From NCBI RefSeq assembly GCF_009909145.1, contig NZ_JAAAPJ010000006.1, positions 62,001 through 126,000 of the forward strand: a DNA stretch of 64,000 bases, written 5' to 3'. A model generated the notes under the pieces. The model ran no database searches and was not told the origin of the DNA. It saw only the letters and a list, made by a program, of their open reading frames with translations. Each line of letters starts with the position of its first letter. Positions within the stretch are counted from its first letter, which is position 1. The position numbers were made by a program, and so were the translations under genes. The DNA is from Corallococcus silvisoli. GTDB lineage: Bacteria > Myxococcota > Myxococcia > Myxococcales > Myxococcaceae. Shown here in pieces: positions 18,501-26,802 of the stretch.

Positions 18501-21215
18501 CTACTTCCCGCCGAAGAGGCCCTTGAGCTTCTTCTTCGCTTCCTCGGACGCGCGCTGCTTCGCCTTCTCCTGCTCCGCGCGGGCCTGCTCCTCCAGCTTC
18601 TTGCGCTCCTCGTTGGCGCGCGCCTCCAGCTCCTGGCGCTTCGCCTCCGCTTCGGCCTTGGCCTTGTCCTGGCCGCCCGTGATGACGTCCTGGACGATCT
18701 TCCCCTTCTCACCCAGCAGGCTGCCCGCGAGCGCCGCGCCCGCCAGCTTCGCGAGGGTCGTCGCCGCCGGCTTCACGTCCACGCCCGTCACGTCCGGGCT
18801 CCACGCCTTGCCCGCGAGCTTCAGGCCCACCGGGATGGCCTCCGTCGTCGTCACCTTTCCCAGCGTCAGCGCGTGGATGGTCGCGGGCGTCAGCGACACG
18901 CCGCCCGTCAGGTCCAGCGTGCCGTCCAGCTTGATGCCGCCGTCGAAGCTCATCGCCGCTTCCGGCCGCGTCCAGGTGATGGGCTTGCTCAGCTGCGCCA
19001 CGCCGTTCTTGATGGTCACGCTGAAGGGCAGGTCCCCGCCCAGGGACGTCACGTCGCCGCCCTTGAGCGCCTTCGACGCGAACGGCAGGGCCTTGGACAG
19101 CGGCCCCGTCACCGACGACACCAGGTCCTTGCCCAGGAACGTGCCCTCCAGCAGGTTGCCGCTGATGCCGCCCAGCAGCGTCTGCTGCAGCTTGTCCGGC
19201 GTGTAGCCCACGCCCTGCACGTCCACGTTGCCGTTGAACTTGCCCGTCAGCACCTGCTTCGGCGTGCGCGCCGCCAGGGCCTGCGCGACCTCCAGCCCCT
19301 GCACCTGCACCTTCGCGGAGAAGGGCCGCGCCTCCGGCACGGGGCCCAGGCGGATCGTCGTCCCGTCCGCCACCACCTTGCCGCCGTAGATGCCCGTCGA
19401 GAACTTCTCCACCGTGATGAGGTCGTCCACCATCTTCACCACGCCCGTCACGTTGGACAGGTCCATCGCCGTGTAGCGCAGCGACGCGATGGCGAACTGG
19501 ATGTCACCCCGGTAGCCGTTGAAGCGCGCGGCGTCCACCGGCGGCTCCGGCGGCGGCTTGCCGCCCGTGCGCGCCAGCACCTGCTCCTCGCTCATCAACA
19601 ACTTCTCCGCGTCCAGCCGGGCGCTCTTCACGTTCGCCTTGAACGTGGTCGTCGCCTTCTTGCCCGTGCCGGCCAGGGCCACCGTGGCGGTGCCCGTCAT
19701 CGTGTCCTCCAGCGCGTTCAGGGTCATGCTGGTGACGTTCACCGTCATCCCGCTGCCCGTCTTCGCCGGCGCGTACGTGCCCGCCGCCGCGACCTCCAGC
19801 CGCTGCCCCGGCGCCTTGTTCACCAGCAGGCCCGGCCGCAGGTCCACGCCGTCCAGGTCCGCCTTCGCGTCGAAGCGCAGCGCGCCGCCGCTCGCCGCCG
19901 CGCCCGTCAGCTTCGCGTGCAGCTTCATCGCGCCGCCCGCGTCCTTCGTCAGCTGCTCCGGCACCCGCAGCCGCACCGGCGTCAGGTCCACCGCGATGTT
20001 CAGCGCCTGCTCCGCCTGCGTCCCGCTGCCGCGCACGTCCAGGCCAATGGGGCCGGCCACCATGCCGTTGAGCTGCTTGCGCAGGGGCGGGTAGTACTCG
20101 GCGAGCACCGCGGGATCCAGGTTGCGCCCCACCAACTCGAAGCCCTCCACCGCGGGCTTGTCCGTGAGCAGCCCCTTCACCTTGCCCTTGCCGGAGAGGG
20201 TCGCGGGGCCCAGGTCCAGCTTCAGCTTGTCCAGCGCCAGGTCGCCCGTGGCCAGGTCGCCCGTCACGTCTGTGTCGAGCACCACGTCCAGCGCCTTGCC
20301 GCCCTCCGAACCCGCGAACTTCATCCCCAGCGCCTTGATGACGCCCACGAGCTTCGTGGGGCCCTTGCCGCCGGGCACCGCGCCGCCCAGGTCCGCCTTC
20401 CAGTCCGCGTCCAGCGTGCCCGCCTGCAGACCCACGTCCGGCGGCAGGAACGGCCCCAGCGGGGACAGGTCGATGTGCTCCGCCTTCAGCGTCACCTGCT
20501 CCGGCGTGGGCACCAGCGTCGCCGGCAGCGGCGCCGCCTGGAGCGTCATCTTCAGGTTCTGCTGCTCCGCCAGCACCGCCGCCGCCAGGTCCACCTTCAG
20601 GGGCTGGCCCACGCGCAGGTCCTTCACCTCGATGTCCAGGTCGCGCACCGCCAGCTCGCGCGCCTGCTGCCCCGCCGCGCGGTCCACGAAGCGGATGGTG
20701 CCGTCGGTGAGCGCCGCGCGCTCCACGTGCACGCCCGACAGGTCCGTGGGCGGCGACTCCTCCTCCGGCGCCTCCTCCTTCGGCTGCTGCTGGGCCAGCT
20801 TCTCCTGGAGGCGCTGCACGTTGGTGGTGCCATCCGCCAGCCGCAGGACGTTCACGGTGAGCCCGGACACCTCCGCGTTCTGGACCTGGATGTCCTTGCC
20901 CTTCGACGTGAGCAGCGGCATCGCCGCCACGCTCACGTCCACGGACTTCAGCTCCACGAGCGGCAGGTCCTCGCCCTCGGCGGCGCCGACGGTGACGTTC
21001 TCAATCTGCGCGCCCACGTGGGGGAACAGCTTCGTGGAGATGTCGCCAATCTCGATGGGACGCCCGAGCTTCTGGGAGTACGTCGCCGCCTGGTCCCGCG
21101 CCGTCTTCAACAGGAGGGCGTCCAGGCGCGACAGCACCACCGCCACGATGGCGACCAGGAGGACGAGGACGCCTCCCACCACATAGGGCCAACGCTTCTT
21201 CTTCACAGCCGCCAC
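18501..21215 (-). CDS. AsmA-family protein
   Basis: The 904-residue protein has an N-terminal membrane helix (YVVGGVLVLLVAIVAVVLS, about residues 10-28) followed by the AsmA pattern ALLLKTARDQAATYSQKLGRPIEIGDI. Long repeated beta-strand segments of the type VSGLTVNVLRLADGTTN follow. AsmA-like proteins of this shape bridge membranes and are linked to lipid transport. The last 60 residues are a charged helix with EAKRQELEARANEERKKLEE, ending KKKLKGLFGGK, which is unusual for the family. A GGAGG site precedes the ATG. Confidence 0.88.
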   Translation of the reverse strand: MAAVKKKRWPYVVGGVLVLLVAIVAVVLSRLDALLLKTARDQAATYSQKLGRPIEIGDISTKLFPHVGAQIENVTVGAAEGEDLPLVELKSVDVSVAAMPLLTSKGKDIQVQNAEVSGLTVNVLRLADGTTNVQRLQEKLAQQQPKEEAPEEESPPTDLSGVHVERAALTDGTIRFVDRAAGQQARELAVRDLDIEVKDLRVGQPLKVDLAAAVLAEQQNLKMTLQAAPLPATLVPTPEQVTLKAEHIDLSPLGPFLPPDVGLQAGTLDADWKADLGGAVPGGKGPTKLVGVIKALGMKFAGSEGGKALDVVLDTDVTGDLATGDLALDKLKLDLGPATLSGKGKVKGLLTDKPAVEGFELVGRNLDPAVLAEYYPPLRKQLNGMVAGPIGLDVRGSGTQAEQALNIAVDLTPVRLRVPEQLTKDAGGAMKLHAKLTGAAASGGALRFDAKADLDGVDLRPGLLVNKAPGQRLEVAAAGTYAPAKTGSGMTVNVTSMTLNALEDTMTGTATVALAGTGKKATTTFKANVKSARLDAEKLLMSEEQVLARTGGKPPPEPPVDAARFNGYRGDIQFAIASLRYTAMDLSNVTGVVKMVDDLITVEKFSTGIYGGKVVADGTTIRLGPVPEARPFSAKVQVQGLEVAQALAARTPKQVLTGKFNGNVDVQGVGYTPDKLQQTLLGGISGNLLEGTFLGKDLVSSVTGPLSKALPFASKALKGGDVTSLGGDLPFSVTIKNGVAQLSKPITWTRPEAAMSFDGGIKLDGTLDLTGGVSLTPATIHALTLGKVTTTEAIPVGLKLAGKAWSPDVTGVDVKPAATTLAKLAGAALAGSLLGEKGKIVQDVITGGQDKAKAEAEAKRQELEARANEERKKLEEQARAEQEKAKQRASEEAKKKLKGLFGGK

Positions 21216-21271
21216 GGTTCCTCCTCCGTCGGAGAGCGGTCGAACGCTTAGCGCAGCGCCGAGAGTGCCGC

Positions 21272-21294
21272 ACCTCCCTTGGAGACAGGGAGGT
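21272..21294. repeat. Inverted repeat upstream of the AsmA gene
   Basis: ACCTCCCT (21272-21279) is perfectly complementary to AGGGAGGT (21287-21294). It lies about 57 bases before the AsmA start codon, so it may be an operator or an attenuator hairpin. A second hairpin, CATGGGT/ACCCATG at 21386-21406, may end transcription of the upstream lipoprotein gene. Confidence 0.35.
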
Positions 21295-21466
21295 TGCCAG
21301 CGTGACGCTCAACAGCCGGAGGAAGGTCATACTCCCGCGAGCTTCCGCGGCCATGCACGGCCGCCCTCCCACGGAAGGGGCGGCGCATGGGTCCTGAAAA
21401 CCCATGGATTCTTGGAATTCAACCGGGCCTGGGCGGGGTTGGGCGGAGGCGAGGCCCTGGGAGCGC

Positions 21467-21937
21467 CTACAGGTCGATGACCTCCGGCTCCGTCCCTGTC
21501 GGGGGCGGCGCGTCCCCCTGGCCGTCCAGCAGGAAGCCCCAGGGCGCGTACACGCTGCCTCCGGTGAAGGCGTCCACGTAGAGGACCACCGGCGTATCCA
21601 GGCCTTCGTAGGTCACCTCGAAGATGGTCAGGCGGCCCTGTTCATGGGCCTGACCATCCACCTGGGTGAACTCGCAGCAGTCCCCCATGCGGCGCCACGC
21701 CACGGCCTGGCCCTGGGGCCCACGCAGCAGCTTGAAGTACGCCATCACGCCCTTGTCCCCCCAGCCCACCCGCACCGGGTTCTCCGGCCGGGTGCCGTAG
21801 GTCAGCGGATCCGGCCGCGCCGGCGTCGGCAGCTGGGGCTTCGTGCGGCGCATCACGTCCTCGAAGGACGTGCCCGGGGAAGCGCACGCCGCCATGAGGA
21901 GCAGCACCGCGGGACAGGTGAATCGGAACAGGGACAT
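21467..21937 (-). CDS. Lipoprotein of unknown function
   Basis: The 156-residue protein has a lipoprotein signal (MSLFRFTCPAVLLLMAAC, lipobox LMAAC) followed by a mature domain of about 138 residues. That domain contains GWGDKGVMAYFKLLRGPQGQ, RRMGDCCEFTQVDGQAHE and VVLYVDAFTGGSVYAPWGF. A pair of adjacent cysteines is present in the middle. The open frame runs further upstream, but the signal peptide fixes the start. No family is recognised; the beta-rich pattern suggests a small secreted beta domain. Confidence 0.8.
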   Translation of the reverse strand: MSLFRFTCPAVLLLMAACASPGTSFEDVMRRTKPQLPTPARPDPLTYGTRPENPVRVGWGDKGVMAYFKLLRGPQGQAVAWRRMGDCCEFTQVDGQAHEQGRLTIFEVTYEGLDTPVVLYVDAFTGGSVYAPWGFLLDGQGDAPPPTGTEPEVIDL

Positions 21938-22096
21938 CGGGCCTCCAGCTTCTGCCTGGGAAAACCCCCCAAGCTGGCGTCCGCTCCGTTCCCGGCGCAT
22001 CCCCTCCACCCGGAGGCACCGTCGTGCGGTAGACGCACCCCGGGGCCAGCGCACACGCGCAAGGGCCCAGGGGGAAGGACGGCCAGGCATGCGCTG

Positions 22097-23014
22097 TCAG
22101 CGGAGCGACTTCAGCTCCAGGCCCAGCTCCCGGCGGTAGCGCTCGAAGCACCGCGCCCCCGCGTCCAGCCGCAGCAGCGCGCCCTCCGCCAGGGGCCGCG
22201 CGCAGGCGGGGTTCGCGGCCACCAGCGGGTGGAGCACCTCCCGGTTCCACGTCGCGGAGTGCTTCACGTCCAGCGTCGAGTGCACCGCGTAGTAGCGCCG
22301 CACCCGCATGTCGAACCCCAGACGCTTCAGGCCCTCGTTGACGCAGGCCGTGCGGCCCGGCGCCGTCTCCTCCACGATGCCCAGCGCGCCCACCGCGTGG
22401 AACGCGTAGCGGCGGTTGAAGGCGAAGGCGCAGAGCAGGTTCGCCTGCGCGTGCGCTTCCCACACGGTGTCCGCGTCGGTGGGCTTCAGCCCCAGCCTCG
22501 CGGCCATCTCCGCGAGCATCGGCCCGTGCATCGCGTCCTCGCGCCCGCGGCCCATCTCGTCCCAGTAGTTGCGCGCCAGCTCCAGCTTCGCCCGCGTGGG
22601 GAGCTGAAGCTGGGTCAGCGCCACCAGGTCGTCGAAGCCCGCCTCGCCCGCGAGCTCCTGCGTGAGGAACCAGCGCAGCTGCTCCAGCGATGCCTGCGTC
22701 GCCAGCCAGGGGAACAGCGGATCCCTCTGGCCGGGTCCTGACACCCTCAGGTCCTCGAACCAGGCGAGGAACCCGTCCGCGTCCTCCGGCGCCTCGGCGG
22801 CCCAGGCGGCCACGCGCTGCCGCTCGGCCTCCACGTAGCCGCCTTCCAGCAGGCGCAGGCGCGCCTCCGCTTGCACGGTCACCTGCCAGCCGTCGGTGGG
22901 AAACCCCGGCGCCAGTCGGGACTGGTTGAAGCGCAAGAGGGCCCGGTGAAGGCGCTCAGACAGGCGTGCGTCCTCCGTCTCCGCGCCCTCCGCCACCTCG
23001 CCAAGCCCGCTCAT
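22097..23014 (-). CDS. Haem-oxygenase-like di-iron protein (iron-containing redox enzyme family)
   Basis: The 305-residue, all-helical protein carries the ligand pattern of haem-oxygenase-like di-iron oxidases. It includes ELARNYWDEMGRGREDAMHG near the middle and YYAVHSTLDVKHSATW near residue 255, with His, Asp and His in the expected spacing. Members oxidise small organic substrates with O2, often fatty acids or amino acids. The ATG at 23014 gives MSGLGEVAEG as the start. It is divergent from the amidinohydrolase gene with a 62-base gap, so the two promoters are close together. The substrate is unknown. Confidence 0.75.
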   Translation of the reverse strand: MSGLGEVAEGAETEDARLSERLHRALLRFNQSRLAPGFPTDGWQVTVQAEARLRLLEGGYVEAERQRVAAWAAEAPEDADGFLAWFEDLRVSGPGQRDPLFPWLATQASLEQLRWFLTQELAGEAGFDDLVALTQLQLPTRAKLELARNYWDEMGRGREDAMHGPMLAEMAARLGLKPTDADTVWEAHAQANLLCAFAFNRRYAFHAVGALGIVEETAPGRTACVNEGLKRLGFDMRVRRYYAVHSTLDVKHSATWNREVLHPLVAANPACARPLAEGALLRLDAGARCFERYRRELGLELKSLR

Positions 23015-23076
23015 GGTGCGCACCCTCTCCCCACGTCTTCGGAAGGCGGGAGTGCCTTCCGACCACATGTATGGGG

Positions 23077-24015
23077 ATGACCTTGCACACAGGCCACATC
23101 GCTCCCGCCACCTTCGCCGTCAGTCAGGTGCGCTGCGAGAAAGACCATGTCCGCTCTCGCGACTGCGCGTATCAGGTCGCCTGGAACATCAACCCGCACA
23201 TGAAGCCCGGCGCGGTCGCGTGGCGGCGCGCCTGCCGCCAGCACCGGGCCTTCCTGCGCGCGCTGCGCGACGCGGGGGCGGGCTTCTTCGAGCTGCCCTT
23301 CGTGCACGGCGCGTTCGACTCCGTCTTCGCCAAGGACAACGCGGTGCTCGTGTCGCAGGAAGGCGAGCTGCGCGCGCTGCTGGCCACCATGCGCCACGGA
23401 CAGCGCCGGAGCGAGCAGTGCGCCCGCGCCCGGTGGCTGTCCGCGCGCGGCTTCGACGTCATCGAGCCGCCGCGCGCGCACATCGAAGGCGGGGACGTGG
23501 CCATGCTGCCCGCGGGCCGGGGCGCCCTGCTGGGCTTCGGCCCGCGCTCCACGCAGCGGGCCGCGGGCGTGCTGGAGGCCTTCCTCGCCGTGCCCGTCAC
23601 GCCGCTGGAGCTGTGCGACCCGTACCTCTTCCACCTGGACACCGCGCTCACCGTCCTGTCCGACGGCACCGCGCTCGTGTGCCTCGAGGCCTTCACCCCC
23701 GAGGCGCTGCGCACGCTGTCGCGCACGGAGGGCATCCAGCAGCTGGTGCCCGTCCGCCGCGAGGACGCGCTCGCGTTCGGGCTCAACCTGGTGGAGGTGG
23801 GAGACACCGTCATCATCGGCGCGCGCTCGCCCCGCGTGGAGGCGCTGCTGCGCGGCCTGGGCCGCTGGCCCGTCTGCGTGCGGTTGGATCAATTCCACCT
23901 GGCCGGGGGCAGCGCGGCGTGTCTCGCGGCGCGCGTGCACCCCCTGCCGCCCCTGTCCGCCAGGCTCTTGCGCGAGGGGCGCGAGCGCGACCGGACCGGG
24001 TCGCTCTCCGCCTGA
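23077..24015 (+). CDS. DDAH/arginine deiminase-like amidinohydrolase
   Basis: The 312-residue protein has the amidinotransferase fold signatures. FAKDNAVL lies near residue 75, IEPPRAHIEGGDVAML near 127, DPYLFHLDTALTVL (catalytic His) near 183, and HLAGGSAACLAARVHPL (catalytic Cys) near 280. Relatives hydrolyse dimethylarginine to citrulline. Two start codons, 23071 and 23077, are possible; neither has a strong ribosome site. It shares a short divergent promoter region with the di-iron protein and ends at a strong hairpin. Confidence 0.85.
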   Translation: MTLHTGHIAPATFAVSQVRCEKDHVRSRDCAYQVAWNINPHMKPGAVAWRRACRQHRAFLRALRDAGAGFFELPFVHGAFDSVFAKDNAVLVSQEGELRALLATMRHGQRRSEQCARARWLSARGFDVIEPPRAHIEGGDVAMLPAGRGALLGFGPRSTQRAAGVLEAFLAVPVTPLELCDPYLFHLDTALTVLSDGTALVCLEAFTPEALRTLSRTEGIQQLVPVRREDALAFGLNLVEVGDTVIIGARSPRVEALLRGLGRWPVCVRLDQFHLAGGSAACLAARVHPLPPLSARLLREGRERDRTGSLSA

Positions 24016-24030
24016 CGCTGGACAAACGAA

Positions 24031-24062
24031 GACCTCCCCGGCGGCGGGCGCGCGGGGAGGTC
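24031..24062. terminator. Bidirectional hairpin between convergent genes
   Basis: GACCTCCCC (24031-24039) pairs perfectly with GGGGAGGTC (24054-24062). It sits between the stop codons of the convergent amidinohydrolase and fatty acid hydroxylase genes. Confidence 0.7.
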
Positions 24063-24083
24063 CGGGTGAAGCGGGGCGGGGCG

Positions 24084-24875
24084 CTACGGCTGTTCGCCGG
24101 AGGCGTCCGGCGCGCTCAGCCCTTCGGCCTGCCAGAAGCGGCGCGGGTGTCCGTCCCCGCGGGTGCCGCCGGAGAGCTTGTCCACCCAGGGGTACTTCTG
24201 GGCCTCCTCGGCGGTGTAGCCCAGGTTGAAGACGGTGGCGCTCTTGGGCTTGTCCGCCGCCTTCTCGTACAGCGTGCCGAACACGCGGTCCCAGAAGTAG
24301 TTGGTGATGCCGTAGTTGCCCTGCTCGTTGTGGAAGTGGTGGGACATGTGCAGCCGCTTGATGTCCTTCAGCCACTTCTGCTGGGGCGCGTAGTTGAGGT
24401 GCTGGATGCAGTGGCAGAACTCATAGAAGCACGTCGTCACCATGCCCCAGCCCAGCGCCGCCGCCGCGCCCGAGCGCCCGCCGATGAGGTAGCCAATCGG
24501 CGTGAGCACCAGCGCGATGGTGGGCAGGGTGGTGTGCAGCGCGCCGAAGAGCACGCGCAGGTCGTGCGGGTCCTGGTGGTGGTCGAAGTGGATGCGCTTC
24601 CACGTCACCGCCGTCGCCGCGGACTTGTAGAGGAACCGGCCGTGCAGGATGTACCGGTGGATGAGGTACCAGCCGAACGGGTACGCCACCGTGGCCACCG
24701 CCACCGCCGCCGCCATGCGCGCCGGGTGGTCGAACCACTTCACCGACAGCACGATGCAGGTGATGCCGATGAGGATGTAGGCAACGACGGCGTAGTAGGT
24801 GAAGAACGAATAGACCAGGTCGCGCAGCGACATCCGGTCGAGGTTGTGCTTCCGGTTCAGGAAAGAGACCGCCAC
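24084..24875 (-). CDS. Fatty acid hydroxylase/sterol desaturase family membrane enzyme
   Basis: The 263-residue protein has three or four membrane helices and the histidine clusters of the family: HRYILHG, HFDHHQDPHD, FCHCIQHLNYAP and LHMSHHFHNEQGNYG. These bind a di-iron centre that hydroxylates or desaturates lipid chains. I chose the GTG at 24875 because GAGGGG lies 7 bases upstream and the protein then starts MAVSFLNRKHN. An in-frame ATG 60 bases upstream would add a low-complexity leader. It is not in an operon; the substrate is unknown. Confidence 0.88.
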   Translation of the reverse strand: MAVSFLNRKHNLDRMSLRDLVYSFFTYYAVVAYILIGITCIVLSVKWFDHPARMAAAVAVATVAYPFGWYLIHRYILHGRFLYKSAATAVTWKRIHFDHHQDPHDLRVLFGALHTTLPTIALVLTPIGYLIGGRSGAAAALGWGMVTTCFYEFCHCIQHLNYAPQQKWLKDIKRLHMSHHFHNEQGNYGITNYFWDRVFGTLYEKAADKPKSATVFNLGYTAEEAQKYPWVDKLSGGTRGDGHPRRFWQAEGLSAPDASGEQP

Positions 24876-25207
24876 GGGTATCCCCTCACGATGGCTCCGG
24901 CGTGAAATCCCATCCGCCGGAGGTGCACAGGGCACGAAGGCTCGCTCGCATCCCGGCCCTGGGGCGATGCGGCGGTTCCTGAGCTATCAGCCCGGAGGGC
25001 CCTTGGCTCAAGAACGGCGAGGCACCTCTTAGCGTCTTCCTGGAAGCATTGAGAAGCCCCACTGCTGACGCAACCGTACTTTGTCGGGCGGTTCGGGCGT
25101 CTGGCAGGCCGGACTCCCTCCGACCCGGGGCCAGACTTCCGTGCCGGGAGCCCACACCCCACCTTTCCGCTCACAGACGCGAGCGATCGCACGAGGGGGC
25201 GGGACAG
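24876..25207. other. Divergent intergenic region
   Basis: This holds the promoters of the fatty acid hydroxylase (minus) and the basic protein (plus). Around 25030-25085 is a less GC-rich patch (TTAGCGTCTTCCTGGAAGC, CGCAACCGTACTTTGTCGG) that may hold promoter elements. I see no convincing gene or repeat. Confidence 0.4.
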
Positions 25208-25546
25208 ATGGCGCGCAAGGCACAGGAGCATCCGGGCGGTGGGACCCAGGCGGCGGGGCGCCCGGCGCGGCGCAAGAGCGCCCCCAGGAAGACGGCGAGC
25301 GCCCCGGCCCTCAACGAGGGCCGCCGCGTCGTGCGCCCGGACATCGCCGAGTACCGCGCCGCCGCGGAGGCCCAGGCCGAAATCGTGCGCGAGCGCATCA
25401 ACGCCGCGCTGGAGGTCAGCCGGCGCACGCGCGAGGACATCGAGCAGCGCATCGCCGACCAGCTGCACACGCCCCACGTCGCGAGGAAGGCCGCCGTCCC
25501 AGCGCGCAAGCGCACGCGCGCCTCCCCGCGCCCTCCCGCGAAGTGA
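25208..25546 (+). CDS. Small basic protein with a helical core
   Basis: The 112-residue protein has Lys/Arg/Ala/Pro-rich ends and a central helix, PDIAEYRAAAEAQAEIVRERINAALEVSRRTREDIEQRIADQL. The composition would suit nucleic-acid binding or a histone-like linker, but no family is recognised. GAGGGGGCGGGACAG precedes the ATG. Confidence 0.6.
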   Translation: MARKAQEHPGGGTQAAGRPARRKSAPRKTASAPALNEGRRVVRPDIAEYRAAAEAQAEIVRERINAALEVSRRTREDIEQRIADQLHTPHVARKAAVPARKRTRASPRPPAK

Positions 25547-25670
25547 CCGGCGGCGCACCCGGGGGCGGGAGCGAAACCAGAGGTCGCGATTCCTGGACGT
25601 CCGGTCGGTCGCCGGGGCCGAGTTTTCGGCCTCGGACGCCACCTGCCGAGCGAGAACCGTGAGCCGTCGT

Positions 25671-26774
25671 CTAGGCCCGGCTCGCGGGGACGCGCGGGGC
25701 GGCCTGCGGCACCCCCTCCGCGCCGGAGGACTCCAGGTCCAGGGCGGAGAGCTTGTCGGCCAGGGCCTGCGCTGTGTCGCCCGCGCCCGGCAGGGACGTG
25801 GCCCGGGCCCCGATGAAGCACACGCGGGCCCGCTCCAGCAGGGCCACCTGGGCATGCAGCTGGGCGAAGAGGCGCTCCTGCCGCCGCGACAGCGCGTCCA
25901 GGTGGTTGAGCTCCTCTCCCAGGGAGGCGGCGGCGCGCTCCAGCTGGCGCCGGGCCACGCCGTCCTGTGCGTCCTGGGCGCGCTTCTTCAGCTCCTGCAC
26001 CTGCGAATCCACGCTGCCCTGGGCCGCGGCGGACAGCTGGGCTTCCAGTTCGGCGTGGGACTCCGCGAGCGTGAAGGCGCCCCGGGCCAGCTTCCTCAGC
26101 ACGGCCTGGAGCTTCGCGCCGCCCGGACCCGTGGCCAGCTTGCGCGACTCCGCCAGGCTCTGGCGGTAGAGGGTGAGCGCGCGGGTCACCAGGCCGCGCA
26201 CCTCGCCGGTGAGCGTGGCCTCCAGTCGCATGCCCCACGTGGCCACCGGGTCCAGGTCGATGGCCAGGTTCACCGGCAGCGTGCCGATGCTCCAGAAGAG
26301 CGCCACCACGGCGTAGTCCACGAGCAGCGGGAAGTAGCCCAGGTTCGGGAGGAAGCGCGCGTTGAGCACGTCCTGGACGTACAGCCCCAGCACCGTGGTG
26401 ACGGCGGCGGCCCCGGCGCCGAGCGCGAGCTGGGCGGGGGTTCCCACGCCGTCGCGCCCGTGGCCGCGCCACGCGAGCAGGCCCGCGGCGATGGCGCCCG
26501 CCGCCGCGTGCCGCCAGGGCGACGGCGCGCCCAGCACGTAGGGCAGGGCCGGCAGCAGCACCACCGCCGCGCGCACCAGGAAGCTGTACGCCGCCTGGGG
26601 CCTCACGGCGGTGACGGCCGCCGCCATCAGCGCGAAGTAGCCGGGCTCCACCGGGACGCGCAGCACCTGCCGCGCGACGCCGGCCACCAGGGCCATGGCC
26701 CCGGCCCCCACGAGCGCGTACAGGCAGCGCGACTCGAAGTCCTCCCGCCGGATGAGTTGGATGGAGAGCGACAT
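25671..26774 (-). CDS. Membrane protein with C-terminal coiled coil (possible FUSC-like protein)
   Basis: The 367-residue protein has about six membrane helices within residues 20-185. A cytoplasmic half rich in charged heptads follows (LAESHAELEAQLSAAAQ, ERAAASLGEELNHLDALSRRQERL). The layout resembles half of an FUSC/aromatic-acid-exporter type protein, but the signature residues are not clear enough for a firm call. The gene lies 28 bases upstream of nothing else on its strand; the VWA gene upstream ends after its own stop at 26803, so the two could be cotranscribed. Confidence 0.65.
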   Translation of the reverse strand: MSLSIQLIRREDFESRCLYALVGAGAMALVAGVARQVLRVPVEPGYFALMAAAVTAVRPQAAYSFLVRAAVVLLPALPYVLGAPSPWRHAAAGAIAAGLLAWRGHGRDGVGTPAQLALGAGAAAVTTVLGLYVQDVLNARFLPNLGYFPLLVDYAVVALFWSIGTLPVNLAIDLDPVATWGMRLEATLTGEVRGLVTRALTLYRQSLAESRKLATGPGGAKLQAVLRKLARGAFTLAESHAELEAQLSAAAQGSVDSQVQELKKRAQDAQDGVARRQLERAAASLGEELNHLDALSRRQERLFAQLHAQVALLERARVCFIGARATSLPGAGDTAQALADKLSALDLESSGAEGVPQAAPRVPASRA

Positions 26775-26802
26775 GGCGCACCGTTCCGTACGGCTGGAGT
26801 GA

